Shown piece by piece: positions 1-7,554 of a stretch of 31,916 bases of DNA. The notes beneath the pieces are model-generated. The model made no database searches. It saw nothing but the letters and a program-made list of their open reading frames with translations, and was not told the origin of the DNA. The position numbers and the translations under genes were made by a program. Origin of the DNA: JANRKF01 sp964519595 (GTDB taxonomy: Bacteria > Pseudomonadota > Alphaproteobacteria > Rickettsiales > SXRF01); contig CAZFJN010000023.1 of the NCBI GenBank assembly GCA_964519595.1, forward strand, positions 1 to 31,916, given 5' to 3'. The first letter of the stretch is position 1. Each line of letters opens with the position of its first letter.

Positions 1-2240
1 GCGGCTTTTCCTCTTTCGCTTTGCAGGTTTGGATCTTCTTCCAGCAGTTTTTTTGCTTCATCTCTTCCCTTCTCGATCAGCTTTTGGTGGCTGGCTATAT
101 CAACAAAGATAGTTTCCATTTCTCCGCTTTGCCTTATTCCCAGCAAATCGCCGCCGCCGCGCAATTTTAAATCTTCTTCGGCGATGAGAAAACCGTCTTC
201 AGTTGAGCGCAGAACGCGCAAGCGCGCTTCTAATGAATGATGATTGACATCTGACATCTGACCTCCGGCATCTGATCCCTGATATCCGGCATCTGGAGTG
301 TATAACAAGACACAACTACTGTCCTTCTCCCCTCGCCCAACGCGGCCACGCAGCTGATGCAGCTGCGCGAGGCCAAAACGTTCCGCCTGTTCAATCACAA
401 TAATAGTTGCATCATGCACATCAACGCCTACTTCCACGACAGTTGTCGCCACCAGCAATTTTGTTGCACCACTTGCGAATTTCTGCATTTCTTCATTTCT
501 GTCTTCGCCCTTCATTCTGCCATGGACAAGGCTGACTATATTGCCGAAGCGGGCGGTGAATTCGCTATAGCGGGATTTGGCGGCGGCCAAATCGATGTCA
601 GATGTCGGATTGCCGATGTCTGACATCTGATATCCGACATCTGACATCTCAACCAGAGGACAAATCCAGTAGGCTTTTTCGCCGCGATCAAGCGCTGCCT
701 TGAGGCGAGTCAGCACTTCTTCATAACGGCTGCGCGGTATCAGCCTGGTAGCGATTGGCTTGCGGTTAGCCGGCTTTTCCTTAAGCAGCGAGCAATCCAT
801 ATCGCCATAAAGCATCATGGAAAGAGTGCGCGGAATTGGCGTTGCGGTCATATGCAGAATATGCGGCGAATCGCCTTTTTTCGTCATGGCCATGCGTTGT
901 GATACGCCAAAGCGGTGCTGTTCATCAATTACCACAAAAGAGAGGTTTTTGAACTCGACTTTTTCCTGAAACAAAGCATGTGTTCCGATTATGATTTTGG
1001 AATCACCACCAGCGATTTTCTGGAGCGCTGCTTCGCGTCCCTTGCCTTTGATACTGCCGGTAAGCAAGGTCGGCAAAAGCCCTTCCCTGCTTCCTGCTGC
1101 GGCTGAGGGAATAAGAGACAGTAATTTTGTGATTACCTCATAATGCTGACGCGCGATCAGCTCAGTAGGAGTCATTAACGCGCATTGATAGCCTTGTTCA
1201 ACGGCTTTTAACATAGCCAGCAGAGCGACGATGGTTTTACCGCTTCCGACATCACCTTGCAACAGGCGCGTCATCCGCCGGCCGGAAGCAAGGTCGGCGC
1301 TTATCTCATTAATAGTCTGAAGCTGGCCGCCAGTAAGCTGATATGGCAGAGCGGCGATAAGCGGCGCGGAAAGGGAATTATCGCCTTTAATAACCACCGC
1401 CGACTGCGCCTGCATTTTGCGGCGTAGCAGCGCCAGTTGCAGCTGATGAGCAAGGATTTCATCATAGACAAGGCGAAGTCGAGGAGGATAATCAGCAGCA
1501 AGAGCGGCTTCATTTTCCGGATGATGAAGCATGATAAGAGCCTGCTTAAAACTAAAATAAGAGCGACCCTCTTGATCCCTGATTCCCGATTCCTGATCCC
1601 TGATACCTTGATCCCTGATAATCCATTCCGGTAATTCTTCGAGCTTTTCCAGAGCTTCATCAACAATTCTGGCAATGCGCCGCGAGGTAATTCCGGCAGT
1701 GAGAGGATAAACTGCTTCTGTCTTCTGCACATCAGCCAGTTGTGCAAGTGGAACTATTATATCAGGATGCGCCATTTGCGCCTGAGAATCAAAATTGTCG
1801 ATTCTTCCACTTACTACTCTTTCGCTGCCGACTGGCAAAATATTTTTGATATAATCTTCACGAGCATTAAAAAAAACAATCGTCAATGTGCCTGTTTGAT
1901 TGCTACATATTACGCGATATGGTTTTTTGGAAAAGCGTGTGATTTTTGGCGGTTCATGACGTTCAACTGTGACTACAAATGTTGCTGTTACTCCTGATGG
2001 AACGCTGTGCAGCGGGAAGCTGATTCTGCGGTCAATTAATCCGCAAGGAAGGTGAAAAAGTAAATCGCGAACTATTGGCAAACTATGGCCAGAGCTGTAT
2101 CCAGAAGCAAGTCCAGAGGCAGAGCCAGAGCGAACAGCAGAAGCCGGAAGCAAGCGGGAAAGAGCCTCGGAAACTGAATGTCCGACGCCTTTAATTTTCG
2201 AAACAGCAGTGAATAAATGAAAAAGCGATTGATGACGCAT
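1..2240 (-). CDS. recG: ATP-dependent DNA helicase RecG (3' end outside window)
   Basis: The minus strand reads open from ATG at 2240 to the left edge, about 746 codons, and lacks only the extreme C-terminus. RecG remodels stalled replication forks and branched DNA. An N-terminal wedge/OB-type region is followed by helicase motifs: Walker A GDVGSGKT (near residue 335), the RecG-type box DEQHRFG, the TATPIPRTL motif, and a C-terminal helicase half with VATTVVEVGVDV and QLHQLRGRVGRG. The reading frame passes through three 7-base-unit repeat tracts without a stop, adding peptides such as MSDVGYQMSDIGN near residue 531 and PDAGYQGSDAGGQMSDV near residue 649. The protein is therefore longer than the usual ~690-700 residues. 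The N-terminal region also has an unusual Ser/Gly/Ala-rich stretch near residues 30-50. Identity is very secure. Confidence 0.96.
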   Translation of the reverse strand, partial: MRHQSLFHLFTAVSKIKGVGHSVSEALSRLLPASAVRSGSASGLASGYSSGHSLPIVRDLLFHLPCGLIDRRISFPLHSVPSGVTATFVVTVERHEPPKITRFSKKPYRVICSNQTGTLTIVFFNAREDYIKNILPVGSERVVSGRIDNFDSQAQMAHPDIIVPLAQLADVQKTEAVYPLTAGITSRRIARIVDEALEKLEELPEWIIRDQGIRDQESGIRDQEGRSYFSFKQALIMLHHPENEAALAADYPPRLRLVYDEILAHQLQLALLRRKMQAQSAVVIKGDNSLSAPLIAALPYQLTGGQLQTINEISADLASGRRMTRLLQGDVGSGKTIVALLAMLKAVEQGYQCALMTPTELIARQHYEVITKLLSLIPSAAAGSREGLLPTLLTGSIKGKGREAALQKIAGGDSKIIIGTHALFQEKVEFKNLSFVVIDEQHRFGVSQRMAMTKKGDSPHILHMTATPIPRTLSMMLYGDMDCSLLKEKPANRKPIATRLIPRSRYEEVLTRLKAALDRGEKAYWICPLVEMSDVGYQMSDIGNPTSDIDLAAAKSRYSEFTARFGNIVSLVHGRMKGEDRNEEMQKFASGATKLLVATTVVEVGVDVHDATIIVIEQAERFGLAQLHQLRGRVGRGEKDSSCVLLYTPDAGYQGSDAGGQMSDVNHHSLEARLRVLRSTEDGFLIAEEDLKLRGGGDLLGIRQSGEMETIFVDIASHQKLIEKGRDEAKKLLEEDPNLQSERGKA
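246..294. repeat. Heptanucleotide repeat tract inside recG (C-terminal part)
   Basis: Seven consecutive 7-base units in perfect phase on the plus strand: gacatct, gacatct, gacctcc, ggcatct, gatccct, gatatcc, ggcatct. On the minus strand the tract is read as recG codons about 649-665, between the QLHQLRGRVGRG motif and the following HHSLEARLRVLR segment. This lies at a loop after the second helicase domain. Confidence 0.9.
594..649. repeat. Heptanucleotide repeat tract inside recG (helicase domain)
   Basis: Eight 7-base units in phase: gatgtca, gatgtcg, gattgcc, gatgtct, gacatct, gatatcc, gacatct, gacatct. The middle (615-627) is a palindrome, gatgtc-t-gacatc. It is translated on the minus strand as recG residues about 531-549, just after WICPLVEMSD, without interrupting the frame. 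Confidence 0.9.
1574..1623. repeat. Heptanucleotide repeat tract inside recG (N-terminal part)
   Basis: Units gatccct, gattccc, gattcct, gatccct, gatacct, then one extra t, then gatccct and gataatc. The minus strand encodes recG residues about 206-222 as repeated IRDQ/ESG peptides (IIRDQGIRDQESGIRDQEG). The tract lies between the N-terminal wedge region and the helicase core. Confidence 0.88.
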
Positions 2241-2314
2241 TGCTGCTACTAAAAATATCTACGACTAAAAATATGCGACTGACAATAGTGAATTGAAATG
2301 TTGAGTTGAAGATT

Positions 2315-2418
2315 TTGAATTAAAGATCTTTGAATTAAAGATCTTTGAATTAAAGATGTTGAGTTAGAAATATGTCGATTAGAAACATTGTAGAAACATT
2401 GTAATTGTAGAAACATTG
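2315..2418. repeat. Two short tandem repeats between recG and the PAS gene
   Basis: Three 15-base units (ttgaattaaagatct; the third ends in gt) occupy 2315-2359. Three copies of the 11-base unit tagaaacattg lie at 2380-2390, 2391-2401 and 2408-2418. They fill most of the 186-base gap between the two minus-strand genes. No promoter is clear. Confidence 0.85.
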
Positions 2419-2426
2419 TAAGATAA

Positions 2427-3326
2427 TTACACTTCAGACAGAATATTTGTCGAATCTTTATCAAATGCTGAGATTTTGTCGATAGATTTAGCGACTAAAA
2501 GCTCCGGAGATATATCGCCGTCAATATCATAATAACACATGCTGGCGCTTAGCGAGATAAGGCTGTTATCAGAAAATTTATAAGCTTGTGAGGAAATTTT
2601 CCAGCGCAGGCGATTAGCGACCATGCGAGTTGATTCGGAAACAGCATCAAGCAGTAATATTCCCAGTAGAGAATCACTTACCGCGCCAAGAACATCATCA
2701 GGCCTTAAGTTACTGCGGCAAATTCGCGCGATATGTTTTATAAATTCCAGACATTGCTGCTGGCTGTATTGCGTAGATAGTTTTTCCAGATTATCCGGCT
2801 TAATCAGTAGAAAAGAAGAGTGCATTGCATTCTTGCGATGATAATAAACAGCAAGTTCAATATCTTTTTCCAGCGAACGGCGATCAGGCAGATTAAGCAG
2901 CGGATGAAGTATTTCATGCCCTTTGAAATTATCCTGAATAATTTTCCGCAATGCTTCGTCCTTGCGTCTGTATATGCTGTCCTGAAGAACCAGCCGGAAG
3001 GTTATTTTATTGCGAGTTGATTCGCCGCGCACCACTTTCAGGCGGAAGGTTTTTTCCTCGTCATTACGGCTTATAACGCTGAAATTCTGAACCTTGGAAA
3101 GAACCGCGCCAAGATCATTGGAATTTTCTTCATATTCAACATATTCATCAAGCAATTCAGAAAGCCGCTGCGGAATAAAATTCACCAGCTTGCGTCCAGT
3201 TATTTCCGCAGCAGAATAGCCAAGCAGCAAACAAGCTGACTCGCTTATTTCCATAATTTCAATCGACTTGGAAAGATTATTCTGGCAAACGGTAAGAACT
3301 GCATCGTCAACACGATAAGCAAGCAT
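2427..3326 (-). CDS. PAS domain protein with degenerate GGDEF domain
   Basis: 299 residues, ATG at 3326 preceded on the minus strand by GAGG, a good ribosome site. Residues about 10-110 look like a PAS sensor (ISESACLLLGYSAAEITGRKLVNFIP). After a helical linker, LLNLPDRRSLEKDIE near residue 143 resembles the entry of a GGDEF domain (usually LTGLPNRR). The catalytic GG(D/E)EF position reads GAVSDSLLGILLLD, so the signature is lost and diguanylate cyclase activity is unlikely. It may instead bind a nucleotide or act as a protein-interaction sensor. It is divergent from sdhE across a 129-base gap. The fold assignment is inferred from motif shape and is only moderately sure. Confidence 0.7.
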   Translation of the reverse strand: MLAYRVDDAVLTVCQNNLSKSIEIMEISESACLLLGYSAAEITGRKLVNFIPQRLSELLDEYVEYEENSNDLGAVLSKVQNFSVISRNDEEKTFRLKVVRGESTRNKITFRLVLQDSIYRRKDEALRKIIQDNFKGHEILHPLLNLPDRRSLEKDIELAVYYHRKNAMHSSFLLIKPDNLEKLSTQYSQQQCLEFIKHIARICRSNLRPDDVLGAVSDSLLGILLLDAVSESTRMVANRLRWKISSQAYKFSDNSLISLSASMCYYDIDGDISPELLVAKSIDKISAFDKDSTNILSEV

Positions 3327-3396
3327 ATGACCTCAGAAGTGAAAATTTATAATTGCAGAGCAGAAATTGCATATTACATAGAATGTCAATTATCAG

Positions 3397-3449
3397 GAAA
3401 ACATTAGATAAAAAAATTAGACGAAAACATTAGATGAAAACATTAGATA
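3397..3449. repeat. Short tandem repeat upstream of sdhE
   Basis: The unit gaaaacattagat recurs at about 3397, 3423 and 3436, with a degenerate copy (aaaaaattagac) between, immediately before the sdhE start. It fills the 5' leader region of sdhE. No convincing -35/-10 pair was recognised in this divergent gap. Confidence 0.75.
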
Positions 3450-3455
3450 TATAGC

Positions 3456-3725
3456 ATGAACAAAATATTAACCAACCGCGATCTGTTAATCAAACGTCTG
3501 GCTTTTCGCTCGTGGCATCGTGGCTGCAAGGAAACTGATCTTATTTTAGGCAATTTCGCTGATGTCAAGTTGGCAGCTCTTGATGACGCGCAACTGGCGA
3601 TTTACGATCAGTTGCTTGGCAATGATGATGATATTATCTGGCGCTGGCTTACTGATAAAGAACAAGCGCCGGAAGAATTTTCGGAAATAATCTCTATGCT
3701 GAAATTATATGGAAAAGTTGCATAG
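3456..3725 (+). CDS. sdhE: FAD assembly factor SdhE (succinate dehydrogenase assembly factor 2 family)
   Basis: 89 residues, the normal size for the SdhE/Sdh5 (DUF339) family. These small soluble proteins promote covalent attachment of FAD to the flavoprotein subunit of succinate dehydrogenase. The family signature RGxxE is visible as HRGCKETD near residues 22-29, within FRSWHRGCKETDLILG. The C-terminal DIIWRWL segment is also typical. The position before mfd, with recG nearby, is a common alphaproteobacterial arrangement. Its 3' end overlaps the 5' end of the longest mfd reading frame by 17 bases, and its stop codon lies inside a 15-base tandem duplication. Confidence 0.93.
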   Translation: MNKILTNRDLLIKRLAFRSWHRGCKETDLILGNFADVKLAALDDAQLAIYDQLLGNDDDIIWRWLTDKEQAPEEFSEIISMLKLYGKVA

Positions 3726-6700
3726 CAGTATGTTGCATAGCAGTATAAAGAATAATACAAGCAATATAAGCGTTCAGAATACGGTATTTTCGCAACTTCC
3801 GGTTGCCGCGCATGGCTTGGCGATTGCCGAATTACTGGCAAGTGGAAATAAAAATTTATTATATATCGCGGTAAATGACGCAGCGATGGAACAAGTCGCC
3901 GCTGAGCTTAAATTCTTTCTGCCGGACAGTAATTTACTTGAATTTCCGGCCTGGGATGTGATGCCTTATGATCGAATATCGCCAAAATCTTCTCTGATGG
4001 CGAGCAGAATAAATACTCTAGCCAGATTGCTGCGCGACAATAAACCACAAATATTGCTAACTACCGTCGCCGCTGCCTTGCAGAAGCTACCGCCGCGTAA
4101 TTCTATCGCTGCTGCTTATATAGAATTGCAGAGCGGACAAGAAATCAATATGGAAAATTTGTCTGCTGCCTTGGTTCATCAGGGCTATTTCCGCAGCAGC
4201 AAAGCTATGGAAGCCGGAGAATTTGCAGTAAGAGGCGGAATTCTTGATGTTGTTCCGGCAGGCAGTAATGAAGGATTACGCCTCGACTGGTTTGGAAACA
4301 AGCTGGAATCTATACGGCGCTTTGATCCAATGACGCAATTAAGCCTTGGAGAATGCCAAGCAGTAACGCTGACTGCTACTTGTGAAACTCTTCTAAATGA
4401 GCAGACAATTGCCAATTTTCGCTCCTCTTATCGTGAGTTATTTGGCGCGGTTAGTAAAGATAATCCTCTCTATGAAGCAATTTCCAGCGGCAATCATTTT
4501 CCAGGAATGGAACATTATCTTCCGCTTTTTTATTCGACAACAGAAACGATTTTTGATTATGCGGAAAATGCACATATAATCTGTGATAGCGAAGTTATCT
4601 CCGCTTCTGCTGAGCGTTTTGAAACAATAGAAGATTATTATCAGGCGCGGCGCAAAGCGCCTGAAACATATAACGCAATCGCTCCGGAATTGATGTTTAT
4701 TTCGCAAGATAGCTGGAATGATCTCTATATAAAAAACGCAACTATTTTCTCAACTTTTTCCTTAAATTCCGAAGTAAAGCAGGTTGATCTTGGCGTAAGA
4801 AAATTACTGCCGCTTAAGCAGCAGAACGCTGATTTATCGCCTTTTGAGCAGCTGCGTAGCTGGCAGGAACGCGGAAAAATTCTGGCAATTGCCTGCTTCA
4901 GCAAAGGCTCTCGCGAACGAATGCAATCGTTGCTTATGGAAAGAAATATTCACGCAGCAACAATTGAGAGATGGCAAGAGGTAAAACGCGTAAAAGGCAA
5001 AACAATCGCCTTGCTTATTCTGCCGGTTGAGCATGGTTTTGAAACTCCGGAAATTATTTTATTCAGCGAGCAGGATATTCTTGGCGAAAGAATAACCAGA
5101 GCGGTAAAGAAAACAAAAACTCCAGCAGCGTTTTTCGCTGAAGCATCATCGTTCAACAACGGCGACATAGTAGTTCACAGAGAACACGGAATAGCACGGT
5201 TTGAAGGAATTGAAACACTGAATGTAAACGGCGCGCGTCATGATTGCCTTAAGCTTATTTATGAAGGCGATGACCGCCTGTTTCTTCCAGTTGAAAACAT
5301 TGATTTAATCTCACGCTTTGGCTTAGAAGAAGAGGTAAAACTTGACAAGCTTGGCGGCGCTTCCTGGCAATTACGCAAGGCTCGTCTTAAACAGCGCATA
5401 ACAATCGCCGCTGATGCCTTGCTTAAAATCGCCGCAGAACGCGCTCTGCATAAAGCCAGCATAATTGAAGCGGAGAAGATCAGCTACGATGAATTCGCCG
5501 CGCGCTTTGGCTTTGTGGAAACGGAAGATCAGGCGCGCGCAATCAACGAAGTTTTAAATGATCTGGCGAGCGGAAAATCTATGGACAGATTAATCTGCGG
5601 CGATGTCGGCTTTGGAAAAACAGAAGTCGCTCTACGCGCCGCCTTCGCAATTGTAAGTCAGCAACTAAACACAAAAAACTCTGCATCAGAAAAAATATCA
5701 GCAGATAATTTTCCGTCAGATAATTCTTCAGAAATTAATTCTTCAGAAATTAATTCCTCAGAAATTAATTCCTCAGAATCTGATTCTGCAACAAATAATT
5801 CTTCAGCAACTAATTCTTCAGCAACTAATTCTGCCATCACAGCGCCGCAACAAGTTGCCATAATTTGTCCTACAACTTTACTGTCCAGACAACATTATAA
5901 AAACTTCAAAACACGCTTTTCCGGTTTTCCGATAGAAATTCGCCAGCTTTCGCGCATGGTCTCTGTAAAAGCGCAAAAACAAACTCTGGCTGATCTTAAA
6001 TCCGGCAAGGTTGATATAGTAATTGGCACACATTCATTGCTGGCAAAAAATGTAGAATTCAAAAATCTAAGCCTGATTATTGTCGATGAGGAACAGCATT
6101 TCGGCGTTGCTCAGAAAGAGAAATTGAAAAGCCTTAAAAACGGCGTTCATGTTCTTACGCTTTCGGCAACTCCTATTCCGCGCACTCTGCAAATGGCACT
6201 TACCGGAGTGCGTGATTTATCTCTTATTACCACTCCGCCGATTGATCGTCTGGCAATTCGCAGCTTTGTCATGCCTTTTGATACGGTAACAATCAGGGAA
6301 GCTATAATGCGCGAATTGCACCGCGGCGGACAATGTTTTATCGTCACGCCACGCATAAAGGACATTGCCGAATTGCGCCATCTTCTTGCCGAGCTGATTC
6401 CGGAAGCAAAAATATGTGTTGCCAACGGACAAATGCCCGCCGCAGAATTAGATGAAGTGATGAACGAATTTTACGACGGCAAATATAATCTGCTGCTTTC
6501 AACGGCAATTATTGAATCAGGACTTGATATTCCAACTGCTAATACCATCATAGTTCACAATGCACATCTATTCGGATTATCACAGCTATATCAAATGCGC
6601 GGCCGAGTTGGTCGCGGAAAAACCAGAGCTTATGCTTATTTCATGCTGCCACATAAACGTGAACTTACCGCTAATGCCACGCGCCGCCTGGAAATAATGC

Positions 6701-7443
6701 AAACGCTCGACAGCTTAGGCGCTGGCTTTACGCTGGCTAATCATGATATGGACATTCGCGGTTTCGGCAATCTGGTCGGCGAGGAACAATCCGGACATAT
6801 AAAAGAAGTAGGAATTGAGCTTTATCAGCAAATGCTCGAAGAAGCAGTAAGCGCCTTGCGCTCTGAGCAGAAACAGCGGGAAAATTCGCAGCGCAAAGAC
6901 GAATCAGGCGAATATAAAAACAAAACTATTACTGCTAATGTTACTGCTAATGTTACTGCTAATGTTAATGCTAATGTTACTGCCGAATACAGTCCGGTTA
7001 TCAATCTCGGACTGTCTGTGCTTATCCCTGAATATTATATCAGCGATCTTTCCCTCAGAATGGGACTTTATCGGCGAGCAAGCTCTTTAAATAATGAGCA
7101 GGAAATTGAATCTTTTGCCGCTGAATTAATTGATCGTTTTGGCTCAATGCCTTCGGAAACTCTGGCGCTTATAGAAACTCTTAACCTTAAATTACTGTGC
7201 AAAAAGGCCGGAATTGAACGTATTGATGCCGGACCAAAAGGCGCAGTGATAAGTTTTTTTGCAAATAGCTTCGCTAATCCTGATGCACTTATTGCCTTTG
7301 TAACGCGCCGGATTTCAACCCTTAAAATCCGCGCTGATCAAAAGCTTATCCTGACACATGAATGGAAAAATGAAAATGATAAAATAAACATAATCAAAAA
7401 ACTCGCCTTCGAAATCGCTGCTCTTAATAAACAAGCTGAATAA
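3709..7443 (+). CDS. mfd: Transcription-repair coupling factor Mfd
   Basis: 1244 residues. Mfd removes RNA polymerase stalled at DNA lesions and recruits UvrA. In order: UvrB-like module (residues ~20-350, WDVMPYDRISP); CarD-like RNA polymerase interacting domain near residue 484 (GDIVVHREHGIARFEGIE); translocase with Walker A GDVGFGKTEVA near 632; DEEQ box IIVDEEQHFGV near 790; LSATPIPRTLQ; then the TRG-type region QMRGRVGRGKTRAYAYF and a C-terminal D7 domain. Two low-complexity insertions are not expected in the family: Ser/Asn-rich SSEIN/SSATN repeats after the Walker A helix (673-707) and TANV repeats (1075-1090) before D7. The start at 3709 overlaps sdhE and has no clear ribosome site; ATG at 3730 is an alternative. 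Identity is certain. Confidence 0.97.
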   Translation: MEKLHSSMLHSSIKNNTSNISVQNTVFSQLPVAAHGLAIAELLASGNKNLLYIAVNDAAMEQVAAELKFFLPDSNLLEFPAWDVMPYDRISPKSSLMASRINTLARLLRDNKPQILLTTVAAALQKLPPRNSIAAAYIELQSGQEINMENLSAALVHQGYFRSSKAMEAGEFAVRGGILDVVPAGSNEGLRLDWFGNKLESIRRFDPMTQLSLGECQAVTLTATCETLLNEQTIANFRSSYRELFGAVSKDNPLYEAISSGNHFPGMEHYLPLFYSTTETIFDYAENAHIICDSEVISASAERFETIEDYYQARRKAPETYNAIAPELMFISQDSWNDLYIKNATIFSTFSLNSEVKQVDLGVRKLLPLKQQNADLSPFEQLRSWQERGKILAIACFSKGSRERMQSLLMERNIHAATIERWQEVKRVKGKTIALLILPVEHGFETPEIILFSEQDILGERITRAVKKTKTPAAFFAEASSFNNGDIVVHREHGIARFEGIETLNVNGARHDCLKLIYEGDDRLFLPVENIDLISRFGLEEEVKLDKLGGASWQLRKARLKQRITIAADALLKIAAERALHKASIIEAEKISYDEFAARFGFVETEDQARAINEVLNDLASGKSMDRLICGDVGFGKTEVALRAAFAIVSQQLNTKNSASEKISADNFPSDNSSEINSSEINSSEINSSESDSATNNSSATNSSATNSAITAPQQVAIICPTTLLSRQHYKNFKTRFSGFPIEIRQLSRMVSVKAQKQTLADLKSGKVDIVIGTHSLLAKNVEFKNLSLIIVDEEQHFGVAQKEKLKSLKNGVHVLTLSATPIPRTLQMALTGVRDLSLITTPPIDRLAIRSFVMPFDTVTIREAIMRELHRGGQCFIVTPRIKDIAELRHLLAELIPEAKICVANGQMPAAELDEVMNEFYDGKYNLLLSTAIIESGLDIPTANTIIVHNAHLFGLSQLYQMRGRVGRGKTRAYAYFMLPHKRELTANATRRLEIMQTLDSLGAGFTLANHDMDIRGFGNLVGEEQSGHIKEVGIELYQQMLEEAVSALRSEQKQRENSQRKDESGEYKNKTITANVTANVTANVNANVTAEYSPVINLGLSVLIPEYYISDLSLRMGLYRRASSLNNEQEIESFAAELIDRFGSMPSETLALIETLNLKLLCKKAGIERIDAGPKGAVISFFANSFANPDALIAFVTRRISTLKIRADQKLILTHEWKNENDKINIIKKLAFEIAALNKQAE
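3717..3746. repeat. Perfect 15-base tandem duplication at the sdhE/mfd junction
   Basis: The unit gttgcatagcagtat occurs at 3717-3731 and again at 3732-3746. The first copy contains the sdhE stop codon (tag). The duplication also creates a second in-frame ATG for mfd at 3730 and repeats the peptide LHSSM at the Mfd N-terminus. Confidence 0.95.
5725..5829 (+). repeat. In-frame 15-base minisatellite in mfd
   Basis: Codon-aligned 15-base units encode SSEIN at 5725, 5740 and 5755, SSESD at 5770, and SSATN at 5800 and 5815. They sit between the Walker A helix (AFAIVSQQ) and motif Ia (AIICPTTLL), where other Mfd proteins have only a short connection. Confidence 0.95.
6931..6978 (+). repeat. In-frame 12-base minisatellite in mfd
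   Basis: Four 12-base units, actgctaatgtt three times and aatgctaatgtt once, encode TANV TANV TANV NANV at Mfd residues 1075-1090. They lie in the charged linker before the C-terminal D7 domain. Confidence 0.95.
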
Positions 7444-7554
7444 ATAATCTAAATAGTCAATTCTTACGCCGGATATACAACGCAGCAGCTAATTACGATA
7501 AAAAATACAACAAAGTCCTTGAAATCCGCTAGTTTCCTGCTACATGATCACGCC

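Noticed and set aside
594..649. CRISPR-like array
   Set aside because: The 7-base units are contiguous without unique spacers; they are tandem repeats in a coding region.
357..1106. Small plus-strand frames opposite recG
   Set aside because: They are antisense to a clear helicase gene and show no domain or ribosome site.
7519..7554. TTG start for parE
   Set aside because: ATG 7555 gives the MNDLF beginning expected for ParE, and the extra 12 residues have no family support.
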